From assembly GCF_011075055.1 (NCBI RefSeq), contig NC_058149.1:4904449-4968448 (forward strand): DNA of 64,000 nucleotides, read 5' to 3'. How positions within the stretch are numbered: the stretch's first letter is position 1; every line of letters begins with the position of its first letter. Shown here one piece after another: positions 10,186 through 21,722 of this stretch. Under the pieces are notes generated by a model that was not told the origin of the DNA, did not search any database, and worked only from the letters and a program-made list of their open reading frames with translations. The translations under genes were made by a program, and so were the position numbers. This stretch comes from Mangifera indica. Its lineage: Eukaryota; Streptophyta; Magnoliopsida; Sapindales; Anacardiaceae.

Positions 10186-12388
10186 TCTCTAGAATAAAGC
10201 ACCATAATAAAAGCTTCTAAATGTAAGTTTCATGCAAATCAATCTAAACCAATAATAGTCAAATCCACATGCATTAATACATATAAAGAATTCATAAAAA
10301 AATGTAATGAATGGTTCATGAATAACAATAAAGAACGTCCAAGTCCCTTATCCTCATGCGCCAAAATGAGTCGTACCACTAGTCTCTTCACTGCCACCCT
10401 ACTGCTTCGAAATCTTACCTGTAAAATCCCACAAAAAGCATATAAATGGATTCACATTTTGTAAATAGAAAAAAGTAATATATGTAATAGTGTTACTTCT
10501 TTCCTGAGAGAATTCACAGATGTATTCTTTAACATCCTAGATGCCCATTCAGATTATCTTAGCACCTGCCCTATAACGAGGTGTTATCCTGAATGACTAA
10601 ACCTTATGGTGTATATGAAATTCCCAAATGTCATGTGAAAGCTCATGGTATCCTGAATGTTATTCTTATGTGTCATTCATGTACATGTCGATTAGACTTG
10701 GGCTATTGAGATAATATTACTCATACGGTGGGTCATTAGACCTCTTCCGTCTTTGCATACACATCCCAAATTCTATGACACTTATCATTGATGTAAAATC
10801 ACATAGATTCATTAGTCTTGTTACTTTCATTGCCACTTTGCACACAATTTGGTAGCCTGTAACATTATTGTACACCATATTGAACTTTTTTATCTAAACA
10901 GGATTTAGTCAGGCACGTGTCATCATTTATATAGTCAAGCATACCCTTATGAAATTTCCATAACTAGCAACTCTCATTAGGGTCTTATCATTAACTTTCT
11001 TCCATCAATAGCCCTCATAGGGATAAGTTTGTCATTTCTCTAATCCATATATTCATAGCAAAGTTTTATACATTTTGAATCCCTTTCAAGAGATTATGTT
11101 TCCAAATTTCCCTAAAACTACATGAATGTGTACCCTTTACACATGGGCATGTATTACCTAATCTACACAGCCTGAGACAAAAACACACAAGAGTGTATCC
11201 TTGGTGCAGGGCACATTGTCGTGTATCGCATACCACATAGGCATGTGTCCATTCCTAATTCCACACCCTCGTGTACCCAACTTACACAAGTGAATATTCC
11301 CAAATACACATGGGTGTATGTCTTAGACACACGAGCATATATTGTTGAAATTTCAGAATTTCTATAATTCTGATTCTATATCTCCTACACTTTTCACACT
11401 TCCAAATACAACCAGAACACTTCTAAAAGAGACATATTTCATAACTACATCTTACCTTACAATCCTACTTCATGTTACACACATGAATCAACAAATTACC
11501 CATCATCAACATGGCACAACACATGCCTAATATGTCTATCCCATTTTACATTACATATCAAAAGCTCATTCATCCACATACCAATTTCAGTGAGTTTTCT
11601 ATCCTTCTACTAACCCAGACAATCCACTAACATTAAATTAAATAACCATACATAGAGGAAATCATTACTAAACATAGATTTAAAAATTCTAACTACAAAT
11701 AAGACCACAATCATGTAAAAACTCAATCAACTCTTACGTCCACTATCAATATATATATATAACTAACCTAAACCATCAAGAATCATGCTTTCATTCAATT
11801 CAAAACCATCAGTAACACCCAATACATAAACATCACAAGGAGTTATGCTACTTACCTTGATAAAATGATGACACTAGTCTTTTTGTGGCTCGAACAACTT
11901 CCAAAAGCTTTTTTCCTAGCAAAATGTGACTCTAGTGTTCTCTAATCCTCTCTTCTCTCTTGTTTGGCTAAAAAGATTTTGAGAAAAATGAGCGTTGCCT
12001 CTTTTGTAATCGTTTTTATTTTCAAATTAAATAGATGTGCATGAGCATTTATGCTAAACACACGGGCCTATACGTTGATTACCAAACATTAAAACCATGT
12101 CGTGAGCTTCCCATGGAACATATCCTTATCCCAAAATTCAAAATCTACTAACTAGACACAACGTGTATCCCACTTACACGGGCGTGCATCCTAGCCAAAA
12201 ATTATCAAAACACACGATATGCGGAAAGACCATTTTGCCATCTTTGCCACATCATACACAGGCATGTAACCTCTCATACACGATCGTGTATGCCACAAAT
12301 CATATAAAAGTCTCTCAAGCATAACTTCACATAGGAAAAATGAATTAAAAAGACCAAAATAACCTTAAGCATACTTGCAGATGTTACA
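10186..12388 (-). repeat. 3' LTR of element B (left edge truncated)
   Basis: The right edge ends GATGTTACA next to a polypurine tract. From about 10945 on it aligns with 16551-17959. The left part (10186-10945) has no second copy in this window. It holds many short interrupted palindromes of the type CACACG...CGTGT. No coding potential is seen. Confidence 0.75.
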
Positions 12389-12402
12389 TTTCTCCCCTCT
12401 TT
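12389..12402 (-). other. Polypurine tract of element B
   Basis: The minus strand reads AAAGAGGGGAGAAA against the LTR end at 12388. It is equivalent to the PPT of A. Confidence 0.8.
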
Positions 12403-12422
12403 AAATGAATTTTGTCCTTGAA

Positions 12423-13680
12423 ATTCACTCGAACAGTTGTGGAAATTGTTGCCTCATATCCTGCTCCACCTCTCAAGTGGCCTCTTTTACTCGATAATTC
12501 CTCCAAATGACCTTAACCAAAGGAATTTGTTTATTCTTGAGTTGTTTCACTTGTTTATCAAGAACTTGAACTAGTTTCTTCCCATACACCAAATCATCTC
12601 TAAGTTTTACATCTCCAACTCTTAACACGAGTTGGGTTATAGAAATACCTACATAACAATAACACATGAACTATATTATGCATCTTATTTATACTTACCA
12701 GCAAAGCAAGTCTATAAGTGACCTTGCTCAAGTGCTCTAAGATCTCTTAAGGCCTCACAAACCTCGTTGCTAGCTTACTATTTTTCCTGAATCTTATCAC
12801 ATGGCAGTAGGGTGCAATCTTTACAAAGACCTTATCACCTATAACAAGCTCTAAATCTCGCCTTTTTTGGTCTGTATAACTTTTTTGTCGATCCTAGGCC
12901 TATTTGATCCTTTCTCACATCTTCGATCATTTTTTCAGTCATTTTCGACCCTAAAGATTTTGCCAATGTATCCTTTTCACCAATCTCCTCCTAATGCAAT
13001 GGTGATTGGCACTTTTTTCCATAAATTGCTTCATATGGGGTTATCCAAATGGTTACTTGATAACTAATATTATAAGCAAATTCCATTGATGGCAACACCT
13101 TAACCCAATTCCTTCCCTAATTTAAGAAATAAGCTCTTAACATATCCTCTATCACCTGATTCACTATTTCAGTCTACCCGTCAGTCTAAAAGTGATAAGC
13201 AATGCTAAATGTCAATCTGGTATCCATCGATTTTTGTAAACTCTACTAAAAAGCTATGACAAATCTTGCATCTCTATTTGATATAATAGTTTTAGGTACT
13301 TGATGCAATCTCACAAATCTTTCTAACATATATCTGACCCAATTGATCTATATTATGCCCTCTTTAAGAGGGATAAAATGTGCTAACTTGGTTAATCAGT
13401 TTACTATGACCCAAAAAGCATTGTATCTACCTCAAACTCTTGGTAGATCGACCATAAAGTCCATAAAGATATGTTCCCACTTCTGTTCAAGAATGATCAA
13501 TGGTTGCAAAACTCCAGACTATCTCTGATGTTTAGCTTTAACCTACGACATACTAAACATTTTGCCACAAACTTTGTCATATCCCTTTTTATGTCGATCC
13601 ACCAAAATGTCTTCTTTAGGTCTTAGTACATTTTCACATCTTGGTACATCTTCAAACTTCCATGGTGGGCAGTGCAAAGG
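12423..13680 (-). pseudogene. Integrase and chromodomain remnant, element B
   Basis: The chromodomain region is readable at 12423-12667: LVYGKKLVQVLDKQVKQLKN, then IPLVKVIWRNYRVKEAT. Unlike A, the conserved tryptophan is kept here. Upstream, homology to the integrase core and HHCC region can be followed to about 13680 only across several frames. No single ORF covers the catalytic residues. Confidence 0.75.
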
Positions 13681-13789
13681 GAATTATAAGCCTTAGATAG
13701 GATCTTATGCCTTAACTCCCTTTGAACTTTTTCAAATCAGCCAACATTCTTGTAACTATCTGAATTTAGTCCTTTTGTATCTCTCTTTG

Positions 13790-14332
13790 TAACTCTTAAC
13801 AAACTGCGATCTATGATAACATCACTTTTCTACTCAAGGCATCTGTCACCATATTTGCTTTTCCAGGATGGTACTAAATGTCATAATCATAATCTTTAAC
13901 CGGTTCTAACCATCTCTTCGATCTCATATTTAGCTCTCTCTAAGTGAATAAGTACTTTAAACTCTTATGATATGCGTAGATATTACATCAGACTTTATAC
14001 AAATAATATTGCCAAATTTTCAAAGCAAAAACCATGGCAACTAGTTCCAAATCATAAGTAGGATACTGAACCTTATAATTCTTTAGTTGTATAGAGGCAT
14101 AGGCTATCACTTTCCCTTTCTACATAAGTATCGCTCCTAAATCCTAATGTGAAGCATTTTTGGGTAAGGCTAAAACTGGTGTTGAGGTTAATCTATTCTT
14201 TAATTCTAGGAAACTCCTTTCACAGGCATCAAAACACTTAAAAGAGGTGTTGTTCTTGGTCAACTTAGTCAATGGTGGAGCTAACTTAGCGAAGCCTTCC
14301 ACAAAACATCTATAATAACTTATCAATCCCAA
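13790..14332 (-). pseudogene. RNase H remnant, element B
   Basis: The ORF 14144-14332 reads LISYYRCFVEGFAKLAPPLT and ACERSFLELKNRLTSTPVLALP, the connection domain before RNase H. The RNase H part below 14144 keeps scattered matches to element A (YLYKV, YTDHKS-like) with stops. Confidence 0.75.
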
Positions 14333-15080
14333 AAATTCTTCACCTTCTTAAGGGTCTTCAGTCTTTGCCACTCTAACACTAACTTAACCTTACCCGAACC
14401 TATCGAGATACCATTCGCTAATACCACATGCCCTAGAAAAGCAACACAACCTAACCAAAATTCACATTTTGAGAACTTAAAGTATAATTGTTTCTTACAT
14501 AGTCTCTGTAACACAAATCTCAAATGTCTCTCATACTACTCATAAGACCTAGAGTACACCAATATATCATCAATAAATACCATAATGAATTCATCAAGAG
14601 AATCCTGAAACACCTTATTCATAAATCCATGAAGATCGTTAGTGCATTTTTCAGACCAAAAGACATCACCACAAATTCATAATGCCCATATCTTATTCAG
14701 AAGGTTGTCTTTGGAACATCTTTTTTGGCTACCCTAACTTGATGGTACTCTGACATCAAATCTATCTTTGAAAATACCAAAACACCTTTTAGCTGATCAA
14801 ATAAATCATTGATCTATGGCAGTGGATACTTGTTATTGATAGTGATCTTATTCAACTATCGATAGTCAGTACACATACGCATTGACCTATCCTTCTTTTT
14901 CATAAAAATGATCATTGTGCCCTATGGTGAATGACTCGGTCATATAAATCCACTGTCTAGTAACTCTTGTAATTGTTTCTTCAACTTTTAAAGCTCTATT
15001 AGTGCCATTCTATATGAGGCCTTAGAAATAGGTGTTATCCTTAGGGCCAACTCTATACTAAACTCTACCTCTCTCATCGG
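14323..15080 (-). pseudogene. Reverse transcriptase remnant, element B
   Basis: The ORF 14323-14523 encodes MRFVLQRLCKKQLYFKFSKC and EFWLGCVAFLGHVV, the palm-end segment of gypsy RT. The upstream fingers and palm are found in degenerate form to about 15080. The YSRSYE/IDDILVYS region around 14550-14575 is disrupted. Confidence 0.78.
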
Positions 15081-15179
15081 TGCTAATCTATGCAACTCAT
15101 CTGAGAACACATCAGAAATTCACACACCACTAGCATGGATTGCAAACTCGCGGTAGTCTCCACTAGTTTGCTTACCACA

Positions 15180-15580
15180 TGAGTTAGGTACAAAAACCCC
15201 CTTTTAATAACATTTTTTTGGCTTTCAGGTTGTTGATCATCATGCTCAATACTTGGTCTTCACCATTTTCCAACTGAAACTAAACTTTTTTCTTCTTGCA
15301 ATATATCTTAACTCTATAGTGGCTCAAGAAAACCATGCCTAATATTATATCGAAGTCTAACATGTCAAACACTATTAGGTCCACCACCATCTCTCGACCT
15401 CTCAAGAACACGGTCTCACCCAACAACATCTAGTTACTTTGAATTTTATCTCCATTTGGTATTTCTATACTAATGTCAAAAACTATGGTAGGCTCTAACC
15501 CCTGCCTTTCCATAATCCCTCAAGCAATAAATCTGTGAGTACCACTAAAATCTATCAGTGTATATAAAGGACAAACGTGA
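15180..15580 (-). pseudogene. Protease remnant, element B
   Basis: The active-site segment near 15540 reads L-I-D-F-S-G-T-H-R-F-I-A, a changed form of IDSGATH with an extra residue inside the motif. The surrounding sequence parallels the protease of A. Non-functional. Confidence 0.6.
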
Positions 15581-15679
15581 AAAATTAACTAACCAGTCAC
15601 AATAGATAGGTTGGTCTCAACCTAAGTCTGGGCCATTGTATAAACCCTAACCTGTCCTTTTTCCATGATTATCTGCCTT

Positions 15680-16526
15680 GTCTAGGTTAGTGTTACAGTA
15701 ATACACTCCCAAGCAAAGTGTCTTAACTATCTGTATTTGAAACAAATCCTTTAAGCAACTACACACTCATCAGTATGTCTACAATCGTATCTCTAACATA
15801 TAGAGATCTCCTTCTACCTTGATGGGTCCTCTTACCTGGGTCTTTACGCCTCGACCTCTTACTCTTCTAGCCTCTTCTATAACCTTGGGACTAGAAACTC
15901 CTCTTACCCTGATTGCCTCTGTTGCCCTAGGCCCGTATGGGTCATGACTCTAAGTTAATGAAACATATCTATATCTTTTTCCTCTTTCTAACCATTCTCA
16001 ATCTCATGGCTTATGATCTTTGAGCTCTACCTACTGCCTTAGTATAGGACTTAGGAGGGTTATCTCCCATCAGCATGTTTTTGATGATATCAACTTTAAA
16101 CGTATTGATAAAAATCTTTGTCTTCCCCTTATCGATACTAGCCACACTTGAGGCATATCAGGCTAAAGAGTTCAGCTTAGTAAAGAACTCCTTGATTATC
16201 ATATCCTTCTATCTTAGTTTGAGGTACTTTTATGTCTTAACATACTACATATCAACTCCCAAAAACTCCCTCTCAAAGGCCTCTCTAAAAGTAGCCTATG
16301 CTATAGTATTACTCTATTGAGCATCCCTAAAGGCTTTCCACTACACCTTGGTATAGTCTCTCATCAAGTAACTAGCATATTGAATCTTTTCCTTGTTTGA
16401 CATCTTAAATAGCTCAATTGCCTCCTCCACGGCCTCTAGCCAATCATCTATTAACATAACATCGTTGTTTGTCCTATGAAACTCTAAGGGCTGGTATCTA
16501 CCTGCTAAGTTGTAAATAGGGTACAT
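15680..16526 (-). pseudogene. Gag remnant, element B
   Basis: The ORF 16341-16526 holds the gag signature PLEFHRTNNDVMLIDDWLEA and KIQYASYLMRDYTKV, parallel to KVQYASFLMRGEARVWW of A. The C-terminal half to about 15680 is frameshifted. The 5' end is lost where gag meets LTR sequence at about 16550. Confidence 0.72.
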
Positions 16527-16550
16527 CTAGCCACTGTGTCCTCTTGTTAT

Positions 16551-17959
16551 CCTTATGATATTTTCATTATCAACAACTCTCATTCGGGTCTTATTGTTAA
16601 CTTTCTTTTATCAATAGCCCTCATAGGGGTAGGTTTGTTATTTCTCTAATTCGTATATTCATAGCAAAGCTTCATACATTTTAAATCCCTTTCAAGAGAT
16701 TACGTTTCCAAATTTCCCTAAAACTACATAGGTGTGTACCCTTTACACAATCTACATGACATAAGACAAAAACACATGGTAGTGTATCCTTAGGGTAGAG
16801 CACATAGTTGTGTGTTTTATACCACACGAACGTGTGTCCATTCCTAATTTCACACCCTTGTCTACCCAACTTACGTGGGTGAATATTCCCAAATACATAC
16901 AGGTGTGTGTCTTAGACACACGAGCATGTGTCATCGAAATTCCAGAATTTCCAAAATTCAAATTCTACGTCTCTTACACTTTTCACACTTCTAAATACTA
17001 CTAGAACACTTCGAAAAAAGATATATTTCATAACCACATCTTACTTTACAATCTTATTGCATGCTACACACATGAATCAATGAATTACCTATCATCAACA
17101 TGGCACAACACATACCCAATATGTTTATCCCATTCTACACTATACATCAAAAGCTTATTCATCAATATACCAATTTCAGTGAGTTTTCTATCCTTCTACC
17201 AACCCAAACAATCCATTATCATTAAATTAAACAACTATACATAGAGGAAATCATTATTAAACCTAGATCTAAAAATTCTAACTACAAATAGGACCACAAT
17301 CATGTTAAAACTCAATCAACCCTTACTTCCATTATCAACATATATATATACATTTAACCTAAACTATCAAGAATCATGTTTTCATTCAATTTGAAACCAT
17401 CAGTAACACCTAATACATTAAACATCATAAGGAGTTATACTACTTACCTTGATAAAACAATGACACTAGTCTTTCCGTGGCTCGAACAAGTACCAAAAGC
17501 TTTTCTCCTAGTGAAATATAACTCTAGCACTCTCCAATCTTCCTTTCTCTCTTGTTTGGCTAGAAATATTTTGAGAAAAATGAGTGCTACCTCTTTTGCG
17601 ACTGTTTTTATTTTCAAATTAAACATACATACATAAGCTTGTACATTGGTTATCAAACATTAAAACCACATTGCAAGCTTCTCGTAGAACATATCCTTAT
17701 TCAAGAATTCAAAATCTACTGACTAGACACAGTCGTGTATCCCATTTACATGAGTGTGTATTCTGGCTAAAAATGATCAAAACACATAATTGTGGAAAGA
17801 CCATTTTGCCATCTTCGCCACATCATACGTGGGTATGTACTTCTCATACATGATTGTGCATGCCATAAATAACATAAAAGTCTCTCGAGCACAACTTCAC
17901 ACAAGAAAAAAAATACTAAAATGATTAAAATAACCTTAAGCATATTTACAAATGTTACA
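16551..17959 (-). repeat. 5' LTR of element B, internally truncated
   Basis: Aligns with 10945-12388 along its length and ends GTTACA at 17959. The piece that should lie next to the PBS is missing. It carries the same array of interrupted CACACG/CGTGTG palindromes (16725-16935 and 17715-17860). Confidence 0.82.
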
Positions 17960-18160
17960 CTCTCCCTCATAAAGCCTTTTGAAATCAACTCATTAACTTG
18001 CCTTTAAAGCTCTTTAGTCTACGTTGGGGTACATCTATAAGTTGCACTATTAGAAATTGAGCCTTGAGAATGAGATCAATGTGGTGTTGAATTTCCCTAA
18101 TTGGTGGCAAATTGGGTGGAAGGTCATTAGGGAAGACATCTCCAAACTCCTTTAGTAATG
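17960..18160 (-). pseudogene. RT N-terminal fragment, element C
   Basis: On the minus strand it reads [20 protein letters not shown], then across a stop, [15 protein letters not shown]. That is the region just before the RT fingers of D-type gypsy elements. It is cut on one side by the LTR of B and on the other by a poly(T) run that begins a LINE insertion. Confidence 0.7.
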
Positions 18161-18810
18161 TTTTTTTTTTGGTAATTAAATTTCACTAACCAAAAAAGAG
18201 TTATACAAAAGGTTTACCATAGGAAAAAAAAAAAAGCCTTTAGGTTAAAGCGAAGGAAAAAGCCAACCTTTTGATACCAAAGAAAACTATGAGGGGAAAG
18301 AAAATAACAAACAATAACTAACAAAATATACACTAAAAGAAATCCCAAATACTAGCTAACTCTTCATTCTTTTATGTCTTCTAGACATTGCTCAAAAGAG
18401 AAGCTCTTTCTCTAACCATTTCATTGGTCTTTGTCATAATTCTCTCCTTTCTTATAGTCATTTCCTTGCCAAAATAAACATAGTTTTGCATGTTCCAAAT
18501 GATTAAAATTATTGCACAAAGGCTAAGCTTGCTTAAGGTATTCCTTAAACTATCTTTCCTCCATCTTTAAAAACATTGAATAATGAAATCCCTTTAGGTT
18601 TGAGGCACGTAACTACACTTACACATTCTCAAATCATAGCTCCAAATATCATGACTAACAATATAATTAAAGAAAAGATGATTAATATCTTCCCTCCCCT
18701 AGTTACATAAGCTACAAACATCACGAGAAAGAATGTTGAACCTCATATGTTTATGTTTGGTTATAAGCTTCTCCCTAATGGTAAGCCATGTTATAAAAGA
18801 ATGTCTTAGG
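18161..18810 (-). mobile_element. 3' fragment of a LINE (L1-type) retrotransposon
   Basis: The poly(T) at 18161-18170 is the poly(A) tail of a minus-strand insertion. About 300-600 bp inward the minus strand reads HKHMRFNILSRDVCSLCN, then NHLFFNYIVSHDIWS. This is the zinc-binding domain (zf-RVT) found downstream of plant L1 reverse transcriptase. Only this C-terminal part is present, as in 5'-truncated LINEs. I could not find its target duplication, so the upper edge is approximate. Confidence 0.65.
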
Positions 18811-18834
18811 GACTAGAAGGCTAGGTGCACTCAC

Positions 18835-20600
18835 CTCTTTCTCTTTTTTTCTCTCTACCACAAGTAAGGAAAAAACTGGTTTGTGTTTAAGGAAGGTCTT
18901 CTCAATTTGGCCACCACTCAAGAACAAGTTATCCTTCTTAATTTCTACCTATTTTGGTGTTTGATGAAGTTGGCTATGACAAAAAGGAGCTAGGGTGATA
19001 AGTTTCTCCTTGAACTAAAATGAATATGTATTATTTCTACCATCAGGTTTCACACTTTTATCAAATTATCAAGGTTTCCCTAATAACACATGACATGCAT
19101 CCATGGGAATAATATCACACAAAACTTGATCAATATAATACTTGCCAATAGAGAGATAAAAGCACTTGTCTTGTCACTTAGCGATCATTCATATTACTTA
19201 GCCATTGTAACTTGTACAATTGAGGATGTAGTGAAGATAGTAATTTTAATCTCTCTATAAGTGTTGTAAAAGCCATATTAACACAACTTTTATTATCCAT
19301 TATGATTGAGCACATCTTGCCATTCATAGTAGATCTTGTTTGAAAGATATTGAGCTTTTAATCAGCATAAGGACTATTTTGGACATGTAAAGCTCTCATA
19401 AGCACCAACATGTTAGCATTATCCACCTCTGTAATCACTTCTTCTTCCTTTTCATCTTCGGCCAAGTCACTATGCCTTTCATTTTCATTTGATTTTCCTC
19501 CATGTCTTGGATGTCTTCTTCAATGGCTTATATCTGTTTGTGTGTTATTCCCTTTATTCAGACAATTGGCTTAGAAGTGTCTATAGTCGTGACACTGAAA
19601 ACACTTTTTGCCTAGTTGGTTTGATCTCAATAGGTTCGGCTTATCTTTTAGTTGTTCTATAATTTTTTTCTTACCTTTGTATTTGGAAGTGACTTTGGGT
19701 TTGGAATATAAAGTTCATCCTCTAGAAAATGTGGTCTCCTTAGTGAAAGCCTTTGTATCCAATCCCTCATGTTCTTTCTTTGTTTTTCAGCCTTAGTTGC
19801 AAGCTTACACACATCATTAAAAGTGCAATAAGCCTACAACTCCACCATATTGGTTATGTCTTACCGCAATCCACCAAGAAACTAAGCTAGGTTTGCTTAT
19901 TCTTTTTAGGCATCTTACTTCTCTTCATAAACTTATCAAACTCTCTAATATACTCCTTTACACTACCATCTCTTTGCTTAAGTGTATAAAGTTTTAAGTA
20001 AAGTTCTTATCTATGATTTTCAAGTAAAAACCTTTTCTTAAGAAGTTTTTTTAGTTTTTCCTCGGAACGTACTTTATCCTTTCTTTCCCTACTTTTTTGT
20101 TTTTTAACATTTTCCCACCATAAGGAAGCATAGTCTTTGAATTTCAATATGGCCCCTTTACATTTCTTCTTAATGGAATACCCCTTATATTTAAACACAC
20201 ATTCAATAACATATAGCCAATCTACAAAATCATTCAGACTAAGGCTCCTTTCAAGCTCTAGAATGTCAATTCTTAAGCCTTAGTCATCATCTAGGGTCTC
20301 CTCCTCCTTCTAGTCCCCTCATTGTCACTTGACTTACTAGATATGAGTATTTCCTCTTCATAGAATATGGGTAGGGGTGGTTGTCTAGGGTGCCTTCAAT
20401 GATGGTATGGTTGGTGAGGCAGAGGTGTAGGTGTTTAGGCTTCAGGTGGTAGGTTTTGAGTTTGGTTGTGGGTGAAGGTTCTCACAATTTAAAGAACCTC
20501 GACCAGTTGCTCCTTAAGTTCATGGATTTCTCCTTGCAATTTTTGGTGTCCAAATTGCCAAAGGTGGGGTAGAGAGTATAACTCACTTCTACGAGACCTA
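18835..20600 (-). pseudogene. Gag and protease remnant, element C
   Basis: The minus-strand gag segment at 20007-20215 reads GAILKFKDYASLWWENVKKQ, then KLLKKRFLLENHR. Next come LYTLKQRDGSVKEYIREFDK and a zinc knuckle C-F-Q-C-H-D-Y-R-H-F (about 19560-19605, with one stop before its last cysteine). Protease-like sequence follows near 19100-19330: IMDNKSCVNMAF, YKLQWLSN, LLSLSIGKYYIDQVLCDI and MDACHVLLGKP. The catalytic aspartate-serine pair is changed (D-N-K). Several stops and frame changes make it a relic. Confidence 0.72.
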
Positions 20601-20652
20601 TTGGTTTGTTTAATGTAGAAAGGTAGGATCATGGGTTAGTAAGTTTTAGTTT

Positions 20653-20835
20653 TTAACCCCAAAGATTAGCAAAATCGATAGAGCATTAGAACTTCTAAGG
20701 TGAGGGTCTAGATTCGAGTCTTTGTCACACTTGTAAAACCTTGATTTACCCTGTGTAGTGATTGTGGGTCTAATAACTATACTTAGATTTACCCGTCCAA
20801 CAAATACAAATGGGATATTTGATTCTAAAAAAAAA
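20653..20835 (+). mobile_element. tRNA-derived SINE with 12-bp target duplication
   Basis: A short element with a tRNA-like head. An A-box-like stretch lies at 20666-20684 (TTAGCAAAATCGATAGAGC) and a B-box at 20710-20720 (AGATTCGAGTC), both RNA polymerase III promoter elements. It ends with an A-run at 20827-20837. The flanks share a perfect 12-bp direct repeat AAGTTTTAGTTT (20641-20652 and 20836-20847), overlapping the tail by two bases. It sits in the leader of element C. The body after the head resembles Au-type plant SINEs; that family name is from memory. Confidence 0.82.
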
Positions 20836-21020
20836 AAGTTTTAGTTTGCATTTGGGATAGTGTTATGGGTAGTGTTTAGAGATGATCTTGTAAGGTTGGT
20901 GGTCTTGTTTGGTGTAATGTGTGTAGTAAGGTATGGGATGTGTTTAGTAGGTGTGTATAGAAGAGGTTGGAGTAAAAGAAGAACATTAAGGAAATAAAAA
21001 CTCACCTCAAGCAACCAAGA

Positions 21021-21032
21021 TCTCTTATACCA
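21021..21032 (-). other. Diverged PBS of element C
   Basis: The minus strand reads TGGTATAAGAGA, 10 of 12 matches to the initiator tRNA-Met site TGGTATCAGAGC. It lies two bases from the LTR start at 21035. It orients C on the minus strand. Confidence 0.7.
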
Positions 21033-21034
21033 AA

Positions 21035-21716
21035 TGATGCATTTCTAATTCAAGTGTTCTCATTCAATTTTAGGTAAGTAAATTAACAAAGTTTCAAACA
21101 ACAATACTAGTCAAATTCGGCCACATTAGGAAGTGAGCATACAAGTAGTAAATAAAATAGTATAAGGACATATGACGAAGTAACCACCCAAGGCACAAAG
21201 GTCAAACCACCGGCCAAGGGAACTCCACCACCTATCTCCAGCCAAAGTAGAAAAATGATAAAGGAAAAAGTTTTAAAGAAAGCTCAAAAGCAATTTTCAT
21301 TCATCAAGTCTTAAAATATTACATGAAGCAATTAAGCCTTTATATAGGCTTCAAAATATATTAAATTAATACACTTTTGAATTCAAATAAAATGATAAAC
21401 ATTTTGAATTCCCAAGTAAATTAAATATCAATTTATAGACTTCCAAAAGAGGTAAAGGACAAGGAGCCATAATGAATTGTCAATCTTGTCTTTGCCAAAA
21501 AGGGAAGCATTGAGCCACCCACTTGTCTTCCTTGTCTCTTTTCATTAATGCTTCATTTGACTTCACTTAAGCTTTCCCATGATGAGCTAACACACCAATA
21601 ATAGAGCTTAGCATAATTAAACACACAATTAAGCTAATACATGGTTAAATAAAACACCACTAAATAAGCAAGCAACTCTATTGTGCTTATATGCTAGTCT
21701 TGGATCCAAATGATCA
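21035..21716 (-). repeat. 5' LTR of element C
   Basis: Ends TGATGC and TGATCA, giving TG...CA on both strands. A TATA box lies on the minus strand at 21336-21347 (CCTATATAAAGG). It shares structure with the E LTRs, notably a block near 21250 resembling TTGGTGGAAGATTGGTGG, and a similar 3' terminus (AAATGCATCA against AAATGCACCA). C and E may be one superfamily. No second copy lies in the window to fix the outer edge. Confidence 0.65.
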
Positions 21717-21722
21717 TATTAC

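Larger units (their letters stand above)
10186..17959 (-). mobile_element. Ty3/gypsy chromovirus B, old and degenerate
   Basis: Minus-strand element with the same plan as A: LTR, PPT, chromodomain-integrase, RNase H, RT, protease, gag, then a 5' LTR. The left LTR is cut by the A array at about 10185. The right LTR lacks the part nearest gag and is joined directly to gag coding, so the PBS, leader and gag start are deleted. Many stops and frameshifts leave only short ORFs. It is clearly older than A but related to it by protein motifs and the GTTACA LTR end. Confidence 0.82.
17960..21716 (-). mobile_element. Ty3/gypsy element C, truncated (related to D)
   Basis: Minus strand. The 5' LTR is at 21035-21716, a diverged PBS at 21021-21032, then leader with a SINE, gag, zinc knuckle, protease and the first part of RT, where element B starts. 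Gag and RT resemble those of D ([19 protein letters not shown] against KEIQRQVDELVEKGFVRES). A LINE fragment splits the protease-RT linker. The rest of pol and the 3' LTR are absent. Confidence 0.78.

Noticed and set aside
20666..20720. tRNA-like A and B boxes as a tRNA gene
   Set aside because: No cloverleaf closes; an A-tail and 12-bp duplication show a SINE.
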